A DNA stretch of 12,133 bases from an uncultured Clostridia bacterium (GTDB taxonomy: Bacteria > Bacillota_A > Clostridia > TANB77 > CAG-508): NCBI GenBank assembly GCA_947627825.1, contig CANQXO010000035.1, forward strand, positions 1-12,133, written 5' to 3'. Below, piece after piece: positions 1 through 7,211 of the stretch. Position 1 is the first letter of the stretch; every line of letters starts with the position of its first letter. The position numbers and the translations under genes are program-made. Below the pieces are notes generated by a model. It saw only the letters and a program-made list of their open reading frames with translations. It was not told the origin of the DNA and ran no database searches.

Positions 1-9
1 GTCTTAAAT

Positions 10-85
10 TGGAGCCACCAGTGAGAATCGAACTCACGACCTGCAGGTTACGAATCTGCTGCTCTACCAACTGAGCTATGATGGC
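10..85 (-). tRNA. tRNA-Thr (anticodon CGU)
   Basis: The reverse strand folds as a full 76-base tRNA. The seven-pair acceptor stem has one G-U pair, the D arm is GCTC/GAGC, and the anticodon loop TTCGTAA gives anticodon CGU, which reads ACG (Thr). The T arm is GTGAG/CTCAC around a TTCGATT loop. The discriminator base is U and the CCA end is encoded (10-12). The last anticodon-stem pair is A31-C39 rather than Watson-Crick, a small oddity. The gene starts 8 bases after the stop of the upstream deacetylase gene with no terminator or clear promoter between, so it is probably made, at least in part, from the same transcript and then processed. Confidence 0.95.
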
Positions 86-93
86 ATAATGAA

Positions 94-1101
94 TTATTCT
101 TCTCTAAGCATTAAATCATACATATTTTTAAATTCATATCCATTTTCTCTACAATATGCAATAATACTTGGTAAAGTTTCATAAGTTAAAATCTTGTCTG
201 CGGCATCATGCATTAATAAAACTATACTAGATTTTCCACTTGCTGTTTGTAAAAATCTATTATATAGTCCCTCTTTTGTTTTTATACCTTCTGCATCTCC
301 TGTAAGAGCATTCCAATCAATACTTACAATTCCTCTTTCTCTTAAAGCTTGTTTTGCAGATTTTTTTAATGAGTCATAAGTTCCTCCTACTGAACCTCCT
401 GGAAATCTAAATACTAGTGAATTATAGTTTTCGTTTTCTAATGCTTTTCTTACTAATTCCGTAGTTTGATTATATTCGTTTAAAACTGTATCTATATTTT
501 GATATATAGAGCTATAGTTGTGAGAATAACTGTGGTTAGCTATAAAGTGTCCTTCTTCATATTCTCTTTTTACTAGATCTGGGTTAAGTTCTACTCTACT
601 TCCTAAAACAAAAAATGTTGCTTTTATGTTTTCACTTTTTAATAAATCTAAAATATATGGTGTAACTTGTTTTGTTGGTCCATCATCAAATGTTAAAAAT
701 ATTCTTTTAGGGTCGCTGGTGCCATATATTTTATCAAATTGCTGTAATTCGTCTGTGGTCAATGCTGAAAAATCTGTGTGTAGTTTTGTTTGTGTCGTTC
801 CTTGACCATTAGCATTTTGTTCGCCTACAGTTTGCAAGCCTGTAGTTTGTCCATCATCATTTTGTTTGCTAGCATTTTGTTCATTTTCTGAACTGTTATT
901 GTTTGTACCTGTTGTTTCTACTACAATAAAGTTTTCTGTTTGATTGTTGTCTGCTACTTTATCAACAGGTTTGTTCTGTTTTGTTATTATAAATATACTA
1001 AATAATAAAATAGATACACCAATAGTAGATAGGCAAATTATTCTTTTTATATTTAATTTTTTTCCTCTTATATAGTGTGAGTCTTTTACTACAAATTTCA
1101 T
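94..1101 (-). CDS. Membrane-anchored polysaccharide (peptidoglycan) deacetylase, NodB family
   Basis: Predicted carbohydrate esterase family 4 enzyme that removes N-acetyl groups from a cell-wall glycan outside the membrane. Residues 1-19 are cytoplasmic and basic, and about 20-40 form one membrane segment. A polar Asn/Gln/Thr-rich linker follows (about 45-107), then the NodB domain (about 130-330). Visible catalytic motifs are TFDDGP (137-142, with the Asp pair), the metal-binding HSYSH (His190 and His194), RFPGG (232-236), DWN (262-264) and the LMHD motif with His298. The domain looks intact and of normal length. The ATG has a GGAG site 6 bases upstream. It lies 62 bases after the NagZ-like gene on the same strand, which suggests a small cell-wall remodelling operon. 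The true glycan substrate (N-acetylglucosamine or N-acetylmuramic acid residues) cannot be read from sequence. The second RPPG-type motif is the RFPGG variant. Confidence 0.9.
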   Translation of the reverse strand: MKFVVKDSHYIRGKKLNIKRIICLSTIGVSILLFSIFIITKQNKPVDKVADNNQTENFIVVETTGTNNNSSENEQNASKQNDDGQTTGLQTVGEQNANGQGTTQTKLHTDFSALTTDELQQFDKIYGTSDPKRIFLTFDDGPTKQVTPYILDLLKSENIKATFFVLGSRVELNPDLVKREYEEGHFIANHSYSHNYSSIYQNIDTVLNEYNQTTELVRKALENENYNSLVFRFPGGSVGGTYDSLKKSAKQALRERGIVSIDWNALTGDAEGIKTKEGLYNRFLQTASGKSSIVLLMHDAADKILTYETLPSIIAYCRENGYEFKNMYDLMLREE

Positions 1102-1119
1102 ATTTATCTCCTATCTCGT

Positions 1120-1148
1120 ATTTTATATCTATTCTCTCATTCTGTCAA
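1120..1148 (-). promoter_or_regulatory. Candidate sigma-A promoter of the deacetylase gene
   Basis: On the reverse strand a perfect -35 TTGACA (1143-1148) is followed after 17 bases by TAAAAT (1120-1125). It would give a very short leader that just includes the GGAG ribosome binding site. A competing reading is TATAAA after 15 bases. Cotranscription from the NagZ-like gene remains possible because no hairpin lies between the two genes. Confidence 0.4.
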
Positions 1149-1163
1149 TTAATTATTCTATTA

Positions 1164-2333
1164 TTATATCAATCCTTTATAACATTTCCAAGCTAATGTT
1201 CTTGTTACCGCTTCATCTATCATGGCTTCATTAATTGTCCAGTCTGCAAGTCCTTGTTTTATTGCATTTATACTTGTTGCATAGTCGGAGGTTATTATTA
1301 AATTATTTCCTGCTAATAGTGCTTTTACATAAACATTTTCTATATTTGAAACTGCGCTCATTGCCAAATCGTCTGTAATTATTACTCCTTTAAATTCTAA
1401 ATCATTTCTTAACATTTCATGTACTTTTGGAGATATTGATGCTGGGTTTTCTTCATCAATACATTCTATGATATTATGACTAATTAATATTGATTCCGCA
1501 CCTGCTTCGATTCCTGCTTTAAATGGAGGTATTGCTGTGTTTTGTATTTCTTCATAGGTTCTTTTGTCAATTGATTGTTGTTTATGAGTGTCTTTGTTGT
1601 TTCCGTATCCCGGAAAATGTTTTAATGTAAATGATACTCCTTCACATTCTTTGCTTGCTTCAATAACTGTTTTTGCATACTCGCTTGTTAATTCTACGCC
1701 TTCTCCCAATGTTCTTTTATACATATAATCATTTGCATTGGTTGATACATCTATTACTGGTGCTAAGTTTAAATTTATTCCAAGGTTTGATAGAAGCTCT
1801 GCTTTGGCTTTTGTGTCTTGCTTTATGGCTTCTAGTCCTCCAGAAGTGTATAGCTCTCTTGGTGATTTAAATTTTTCAGATGCTAAATTTTTATTACTAC
1901 TTATTCTTATTACTGTTCCGCCTTCTTCATCTACTGCTGTTATTAAAGGGATTTTGCAATTATTTTGCACCTTATTTATCATTTCTTGTACTTGCTCTGT
2001 AGTTTTATTTTTAAAGTCTTTTTCAAATAATACATATCCGCCCAAGCAGTTATCACTTGCAATTTGTGCAGCATTGCTGTCGTTTGGATATCTAACTAAA
2101 AATAACTGTCCAATTTTTTCATCTAGTGTTAGTTTTTCTAATTGTTCTTTTCCTAGTGCTAAATATTTTTCTTCTTTGGTTGGCTCTTTTTTTTCTGCGA
2201 CTACGATTACTGTTTGATTAGTTCCGTTTTCTTCACTTTTAAATAATATATCCTGATTTTGATATACTAGTGCTCCTAATACTCCTATTGCTGTTACTAA
2301 TAATATTGTTGTTAACACAATATACTTTTTCAT
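1164..2333 (-). CDS. nagZ: Membrane-anchored beta-N-acetylhexosaminidase, glycoside hydrolase family 3 (NagZ-like)
   Basis: Predicted exo-acting beta-N-acetylglucosaminidase for peptidoglycan fragments. A single N-terminal hydrophobic segment (about 4-23) acts as membrane anchor or signal peptide, so it would act outside the membrane. The family 3 barrel runs from about residue 65 to the end. Diagnostic sites are the DEEGG substrate-site motif (135-139), KHFPGYG (238-244) followed by the Asp248-Thr-His250 dyad typical of NagZ acid/base catalysis, and TDDLAM (320-325), whose first Asp (321) is the expected nucleophile. The C-terminal second domain found in Bacillus NagZ is absent, so this is the one-domain form. 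A GAAGG site lies before the ATG. It is upstream of and codirectional with the polysaccharide deacetylase, consistent with joint wall turnover. The symbol is by family resemblance, and substrate preference is inferred. Confidence 0.88.
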   Translation of the reverse strand: MKKYIVLTTILLVTAIGVLGALVYQNQDILFKSEENGTNQTVIVVAEKKEPTKEEKYLALGKEQLEKLTLDEKIGQLFLVRYPNDSNAAQIASDNCLGGYVLFEKDFKNKTTEQVQEMINKVQNNCKIPLITAVDEEGGTVIRISSNKNLASEKFKSPRELYTSGGLEAIKQDTKAKAELLSNLGINLNLAPVIDVSTNANDYMYKRTLGEGVELTSEYAKTVIEASKECEGVSFTLKHFPGYGNNKDTHKQQSIDKRTYEEIQNTAIPPFKAGIEAGAESILISHNIIECIDEENPASISPKVHEMLRNDLEFKGVIITDDLAMSAVSNIENVYVKALLAGNNLIITSDYATSINAIKQGLADWTINEAMIDEAVTRTLAWKCYKGLI

Positions 2334-2373
2334 TTTTACCTTCTTTCATTTGTTTTATTTATTTTCACTTGCT

Positions 2374-2401
2374 ATTATATCATTGAATTATATTTTTTCA
2401 A
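2374..2401 (-). promoter_or_regulatory. Sigma-A-like promoter for the NagZ-like gene
   Basis: Reverse-strand TTGAAA (2396-2401), a 16-base spacer, then perfect TATAAT (2374-2379), about 40 bases before the start codon. It sits in the divergent spacer shared with spoIVA. The remainder of that 240-base spacer is AT-rich, with a short direct repeat and the spoIVA promoter region, and I see no gene in it. Confidence 0.6.
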
Positions 2402-2453
2402 TCCCCAAACAAATTTTAATTGAACCTATTAAATTCAGTTTTCGATTGTTAAG

Positions 2454-2480
2454 TTTATTAAATTTATATTTATTAAATTT
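2454..2480. repeat. Short AT-rich direct repeat in the divergent spacer
   Basis: TTTATTAAATTT occurs at 2454-2465 and again at 2469-2480, a 15-base period. It could be a protein-binding or bent-DNA element between the divergent NagZ-like and spoIVA genes, but such words arise easily by chance in DNA this AT-rich. Confidence 0.3.
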
Positions 2481-2508
2481 TAGGCTAAAAAATTTTTTCT
2501 AAACTTGT

Positions 2509-2537
2509 CATATCTTTTTTTTACACTAATATACTTT
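2509..2537 (+). promoter_or_regulatory. Candidate sigma-E promoter of spoIVA
   Basis: CATATC (2509-2514) carries the ATA core expected at -35 of sigma-E promoters. Seventeen bases after that ATA lies TATACTTT (2530-2537), matching 5 of 8 bases of the CATACAAT-type -10. Known spoIVA genes are transcribed by mother-cell sigma-E, which supports the choice. The match is partial. Confidence 0.4.
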
Positions 2538-2564
2538 AATAAAGTTTTGTACGAAAGTCTTTAA

Positions 2565-2570
2565 AGGAGG
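2565..2570 (+). promoter_or_regulatory. Ribosome binding site of spoIVA
   Basis: AGGAGG lies only 3 bases before the first of two adjacent ATG codons (2574) but 6 bases before the second (2577). The second is therefore the more likely start, giving a 499-residue protein. Confidence 0.65.
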
Positions 2571-2576
2571 TAAATG

Positions 2577-4076
2577 ATGGAGGACAATTTAAAACTATAT
2601 CAGGATATAGCAACTCGTACTGATGGTGATATTTATGTTGGAGTAGTTGGTCCTGTGCGAACTGGAAAGTCAACTTTTATTAAAAATTTTATGGACTTAC
2701 TTGTTATTCCTAATATTGATAATAATTACAAAAGAGAAAGAACTGTGGATGAACTGCCTCAAAGTGCAACTGGTAGAACTATCATGACTACTGAACCAAA
2801 GTTTATACCAAATGAAGCTGTTGAAATTACTTTAAATGGGAATGTTAGGTTTAAAACTAGGTTAGTTGATTGTGTTGGCTATTTAGTAAACAATGCTATT
2901 GGCTATATGGAAAATGATATTCCTAGAATGGTTAAAACACCATGGTTTGATGATGAAATTCCTTTTCAAGAAGCAGCTGAAATTGGTACTAAAAAGGTTA
3001 TTTCTGACCATTCTACTATTGGAATATTAGTTACTACTGATGGTAGTTTTTCCGGAATTAGTCGTGAAGATTATATAAATCCAGAGGAAAGAATTGCAAC
3101 TGAGCTTAAAACTTTAAACAAGCCTTTTGTTATAGTTTTAAATACAAATACTCCTTATTCTAATAATACTATTGATTTAGCTAATTCTTTGGAAGAAAAA
3201 TATGGCGTTCCGGTTATTCCAACGGATTGTGCTAATTTAAACTTAGATGATATAAATGAAATTTTTAGCAAGGTTTTATATGAATTTCCTACTCAAAGAA
3301 TTAATTTAAAATATGCAAAATGGGTTGATGCTTTGGATACTAAGCATTGGTTAAAGTCTGAAATGCTTAATGAAATTAAGTCTAGTTTCTCTGATTTAAA
3401 GGTAATTAAACAAGTTAATAGTTTGGTTGCTTCTATGCAAAATAATAATGAAGTATCTGAAAATACTATTATTACAAATTATAATATTGATAATATTGAT
3501 TTGGGTACAGGAATTGTAACAATTTCTTTAGGTATAAATCCATCACTATTTTATAAGGTTTTGACTGAAATGTCTGGAACTCCTATTACTAATGAGTATG
3601 AATTGTTTTCTACTTTTTCTAGCTTTGCTAAGACTAAAGTTCAGTACGACAAAATTGCTCCTGCTTTTGAGGAGGTAAATAGCAAGGGATATGGCATTAT
3701 TACTCCTTCTATTGATGAACTGATTTTAGATGAACCCGAAATGGTTAAACAAGGCAGTAAATATGGTGTTAAATTAAAAGCTAAGGCTCCAAGTATTCAT
3801 CTTATTAAGACAGAGGTTGAAACTGAGGTTTCTCCTATTGTTGGAAGTGAAAAACAGTCTGAAGATTTAGTGAAATATTTGCTTTCAGAGTTTGAAAATG
3901 ACCCTAAGAAAATTTGGGAATCTAATATTTTTGGAAAAAGTCTACACAGCTTAGTTAATGAAGGTTTGCAGAACAAACTTGCTTGTATGCCTGAGGATGC
4001 ACAAATTAAGCTTCAACAAACTCTTGAAAGAATTGTTAATGAAGGTTCTGGCGGATTAATCTGCATTATTTTATAA
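2577..4076 (+). CDS. spoIVA: Stage IV sporulation protein A, spore-coat morphogenetic ATPase
   Basis: SpoIVA polymerises with ATP hydrolysis on the outer forespore membrane to form the basement layer of the spore coat and is needed for cortex formation. The N-terminal TRAFAC-type nucleotide-binding domain shows the P-loop GPVRTGKST (about residues 25-33 from the second ATG). It is followed by the threonine-rich switch GRTIMTTEP and a Walker B-like VDCVGY (about 97-102). The middle and C-terminal domains are colinear with the family, and the end GGLICIIL is the highly conserved membrane/polymerisation tail. Length (499) matches Bacillus SpoIVA (492). An alternative ATG lies 3 bases upstream at 2574. 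The gene is alone on the plus strand, divergent from the wall-enzyme genes and convergent with the three-gene operon. Confidence 0.97.
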   Translation: MEDNLKLYQDIATRTDGDIYVGVVGPVRTGKSTFIKNFMDLLVIPNIDNNYKRERTVDELPQSATGRTIMTTEPKFIPNEAVEITLNGNVRFKTRLVDCVGYLVNNAIGYMENDIPRMVKTPWFDDEIPFQEAAEIGTKKVISDHSTIGILVTTDGSFSGISREDYINPEERIATELKTLNKPFVIVLNTNTPYSNNTIDLANSLEEKYGVPVIPTDCANLNLDDINEIFSKVLYEFPTQRINLKYAKWVDALDTKHWLKSEMLNEIKSSFSDLKVIKQVNSLVASMQNNNEVSENTIITNYNIDNIDLGTGIVTISLGINPSLFYKVLTEMSGTPITNEYELFSTFSSFAKTKVQYDKIAPAFEEVNSKGYGIITPSIDELILDEPEMVKQGSKYGVKLKAKAPSIHLIKTEVETEVSPIVGSEKQSEDLVKYLLSEFENDPKKIWESNIFGKSLHSLVNEGLQNKLACMPEDAQIKLQQTLERIVNEGSGGLICIIL

Positions 4077-4127
4077 ATTATAATATAATTATAGTATATC
4101 TATATTATTTAGCATTTATATTCATAA

Positions 4128-4164
4128 AGAAGTCGTTCCCTTACTTTGTAAGGAAATGACTTCT
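4128..4164. terminator. Hairpin between convergent genes, probable bidirectional terminator
   Basis: A 17-position stem (4128-4144 with 4148-4164) closes a 3-base TTT loop, with one C-A mismatch and one G-T pair. It lies 51 bases after the spoIVA stop and 1 base after the stop of the cysteine-rich gene on the other strand. The flanking T runs are weak in both directions (CTTCTTTAT on the minus strand), so termination strength is uncertain. Confidence 0.6.
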
Positions 4165-4165
4165 C

Positions 4166-5029
4166 TTAAATTCCTAAACTTAATAGTTTTCTTATTATGA
4201 TTTCTTTTTTTGTAAAATAACTTGATTTAATTACAATCTTTTGAATTACATTAAAGTAATAATTTAATAGATAAAAATCTGCTATTTTAAATTTTATTCC
4301 CTTCTTTTGCAGTGTATCACATGTAAACATTTTACATGTAATACATCTAGCAGTGCATTTTTTATTTTTTAAATACTCACATTTAACAAGTTTTTTGGAA
4401 AAAAGATTTTTATAATGTCTACAACATCCACATATAACATTTGTTCTTCTTTTTTCAATACATTTATTGTCTTTGAATTCACATAGATTTTTAGTTTGAA
4501 ACTCATAGTCTAATTCATTGCAAGTTTTTTCATATATATAGTTGTATCGTTGCTTTCTAGTTCTATACATTTCAATTTTTATAGAATCTATTAAATCTTC
4601 TAATTGAACATTTTTAACATTCAAATTTTCTTTATAATTAAATACTATTGCTGAAATAATTTCTTCTTTTTCTTCACCTAAGATGCCTATTCTCGTTTTG
4701 CATCTCCTGCATACTGCACCTATTTTTTTCAATAGTCTTATATATTTTTTTATATCTTTTTCAGTATTAATATTTTTTAAATTAATCCCAATGAGAACTT
4801 GCCTTACTCTATATTCTCGCAAATATTTTTCTAATCTACCTTTTCGTCCTTCAAAATAATATGAATTGAATTCCCTTAACTGATTTGAAATTGTTGCATT
4901 ATTTTTTTCATCAAGCATTACTCCTATAACTGTAAAATTAGTTGTCATTAATCTATCAGTTCTTATATTATGTATTAAATTAATATCGTTATTTTCTTTG
5001 TTTAAATATATACTGCAAATTCTAATCAT
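4166..5029 (-). CDS. Cysteine-rich protein of unknown function, possible zinc or Fe-S binder
   Basis: I do not recognise this 287-residue protein. It is basic and has no signal peptide or clear membrane segment. The N-terminal part (about 1-130) has alternating hydrophobic strands and helices and a lone CRRC pair (Cys107, Cys110). The C-terminal part holds a dense cysteine cluster at 183, 190, 200, 202, 203, 217, 225, 229, 232 and 237. These are spaced like a multi-site metal-binding or zinc-ribbon region, followed by an aromatic and Ile-rich helix (about 250-287). It is the last gene of a three-gene operon. Its ATG is one base after the TGA of the coiled-coil gene and has only a weak ribosome site, so translation is probably coupled. 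A role with the synthetase-like protein is inferred from position only. Confidence 0.8.
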   Translation of the reverse strand: MIRICSIYLNKENNDINLIHNIRTDRLMTTNFTVIGVMLDEKNNATISNQLREFNSYYFEGRKGRLEKYLREYRVRQVLIGINLKNINTEKDIKKYIRLLKKIGAVCRRCKTRIGILGEEKEEIISAIVFNYKENLNVKNVQLEDLIDSIKIEMYRTRKQRYNYIYEKTCNELDYEFQTKNLCEFKDNKCIEKRRTNVICGCCRHYKNLFSKKLVKCEYLKNKKCTARCITCKMFTCDTLQKKGIKFKIADFYLLNYYFNVIQKIVIKSSYFTKKEIIIRKLLSLGI

Positions 5030-5030
5030 A

Positions 5031-7211
5031 TCACTCTATAACCTTTATTTTATTTATTTTAATATCATATAAACCGTTTTCTTCAACTACATTTATTACT
5101 GTTTCTTTGTTGTTTAATATTTCTGGAACTTTAATTAATACACTAGTTGTTTCATCCATTCCAGTTGGGAGTGTTTGATTAAAATTATCATAATGGATGA
5201 TATTACTAAAATATAAAATGTTGTCATTTTTATGTATTTGTAGTTTATAAACGCTTTTTTCTTTTAGTTCATCTACTTTTATATCTCTAGGGTTTATTTC
5301 AGCTATTGTATATCCATCCTTATTCTCTTTTGTATAATAAACTGGGAAATCTGTTATAGCGGTTATCTTTTTATACGCTTCATTCAGTAATCTTACTAAA
5401 TTTTCAACAGTATCTTTATATTCTTGAATTGATGTTTGACCATTTACTCCTAAAATTGAATAAATATTTTTTCTATTTTCTCTGTGTTTTTTATTATTTA
5501 AATTTTTAGTTTTTGTATAATCTTCTTCTATGTCTCCAAATATTTCTGTCCTCCTATTTCCAGAGTATTTACTTTTCAATTTATTTAATTCTTCTGATAA
5601 AATCTTTTCTTCGTTTTTTCCAGAAATTATAGAATTAATTGAGTTTAATATATATTTACAAGCAAATATACTGTTACATTCATCAATGGATAATTTTCGT
5701 TTTTGCAAACTATCAGCTTTTAATGATAGATCTTGCAAGTCTTCATCAATATTAAAGCTTGCTTCTAGCTTGCTCGAATTTGAAGTTTCTTCTCCTTCCT
5801 TCAATGCTAGATTTTCATCTTTTTTAGCGAACTTCCAAAATTCGAAAATACTTTTTTTGTGTTTTTCTATTTCATCTAGGTAATTCTGTGCATTTTGTAC
5901 TCTTCTATCAAAAGTTTTTTTCTTATTTTTCATTGCATTTATATCAGCTTTTATCTTTTTATATTCTTCCTCTATATTTTTATTTGCTTTGCATATTTTC
6001 ACTAAATCCGATAAATTGTAAACATTTTTTACATCATCTTTTAGAGCCTGTGCTTCATTTTCTTTTTTTTCTTGATCTTCTTCTCTTTTTTCTTGTCCAC
6101 TTTCTAATTCTTCTTGATGTTTTGTATCATCTTTATTGGATTTTGATTTAGTAAATTTTGAATCATTATCTACCTTTTTGAAATAAAATTTTAATTTTTT
6201 AAAGAAACTATTTTTACAATTTAAAAACATAACAATCTGTTTTTCTTGTATTCTATATGTTTCAATTAGTTCATCAATTTCTTTTTTTAAGGCTTCTAAT
6301 TTTTGTTTATCATTTTTTATATTAATGTTAAATTCTTGAGTTAATTTTTTCTTTTTGTTAGCTTGTCTTTTAATGAAATTAGTTAAATTATCAATTTGCA
6401 AAATTTCATTTTCATATTCTAATCTAAGTCTTCCGTTATCATCTATACAAGGTTCAAATTTATAATTTGTTTCAGTTGCAAGTATAAATAGTGCCTTAAA
6501 AAGTGTATACTCTGAATCCGCTTCTTCTTGATTTTTTATTTCAATTCTATATTTACTTTCTAATCCTTCTTTAATCTTTGTGCTACCCGTTATATAAATT
6601 TTATCTTCTACTTCATAAATTTGTGGCCATTCCTTTGTAAAGTATAAAATATAATTTTCTATATCTGAAAATTCTCTTGATTTCATTAAATTTTCACTAT
6701 AGTCTTCTTTACAAATTGGTACATAAATTTTTTCATCACTATTTTCTATTTTCTTTTTTATTAGATAAAATAATACATCAGTTTCGCCTTCTCTTGCTGG
6801 AAAAAGCATAAAATATTTATTATCTACTTTTGAATAATAAATCTGCCACAAATAATTTTTTTCATATCTAACAAAATATGGTGTATGTATAGAAAATTCT
6901 TTCTGTTGTTTATCAATTTTGTCAATCTCTTTAACCTTTGCTTGCTTAACTAATTCTTCAAATTCCCTATCATTTTCTTTTATAAATTTGTTAATTGGTT
7001 TTGCTTTTAAGTATCTTTCTTTTATTTCTGTAGTTCTGTCTGTATAACTTATTAAAATTTGAATGTCTTTAATAGGTATATTTTTATATACCTTATATAG
7101 CATATAATTATCATACGATTTTGTAATATTATATTCCGGTTTAGTGCATTTTAAATTTTCATTTTCTTTATTTAATTCTAAACCAACATATTCTAATACT
7201 TCGTTTGACAA
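5031..7211 (-). CDS. Large coiled-coil protein of unknown function in the synthetase-like operon
   Basis: I do not recognise this 726-residue protein. It shows an N-terminal, mostly beta-rich globular region (about 1-250) with many aromatic residues (FSIHTPYFVRYEKNYLWQIY at 106-125). Two Lys/Glu-rich helical, probably coiled-coil stretches follow (about 280-330 and 405-460). They are separated by a highly charged low-complexity segment (about 350-392, mostly E, K, D and Q). A further helical region (about 500-615) precedes a small beta domain (about 625-726). No signal peptide or membrane span is seen, so it is probably cytosolic. The start is a TTG with a strong AAGGAGG site 7 bases upstream, inside the end of the preceding synthetase-like gene (19-base overlap). 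The following gene starts 1 base after its stop. A scaffold or partner role is inference only. Confidence 0.82.
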   Translation of the reverse strand: MSNEVLEYVGLELNKENENLKCTKPEYNITKSYDNYMLYKVYKNIPIKDIQILISYTDRTTEIKERYLKAKPINKFIKENDREFEELVKQAKVKEIDKIDKQQKEFSIHTPYFVRYEKNYLWQIYYSKVDNKYFMLFPAREGETDVLFYLIKKKIENSDEKIYVPICKEDYSENLMKSREFSDIENYILYFTKEWPQIYEVEDKIYITGSTKIKEGLESKYRIEIKNQEEADSEYTLFKALFILATETNYKFEPCIDDNGRLRLEYENEILQIDNLTNFIKRQANKKKKLTQEFNINIKNDKQKLEALKKEIDELIETYRIQEKQIVMFLNCKNSFFKKLKFYFKKVDNDSKFTKSKSNKDDTKHQEELESGQEKREEDQEKKENEAQALKDDVKNVYNLSDLVKICKANKNIEEEYKKIKADINAMKNKKKTFDRRVQNAQNYLDEIEKHKKSIFEFWKFAKKDENLALKEGEETSNSSKLEASFNIDEDLQDLSLKADSLQKRKLSIDECNSIFACKYILNSINSIISGKNEEKILSEELNKLKSKYSGNRRTEIFGDIEEDYTKTKNLNNKKHRENRKNIYSILGVNGQTSIQEYKDTVENLVRLLNEAYKKITAITDFPVYYTKENKDGYTIAEINPRDIKVDELKEKSVYKLQIHKNDNILYFSNIIHYDNFNQTLPTGMDETTSVLIKVPEILNNKETVINVVEENGLYDIKINKIKVIE

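Noticed and set aside
1738..2217. Open frame of 159 codons on the plus strand opposite the NagZ-like gene
   Set aside because: Ser- and hydrophobic-rich composition typical of antisense to AT-rich coding DNA, no ribosome site, and the opposite strand has a clear family 3 enzyme.
4325..4360. CxxxCxxC spacing (Cys225, 229, 232) in the cysteine-rich protein, as in radical SAM enzymes
   Set aside because: It lies about 55 residues from the C-terminus, leaving no room for the barrel that should follow it. It also lacks the usual aromatic before the last Cys and is embedded in many other cysteines.
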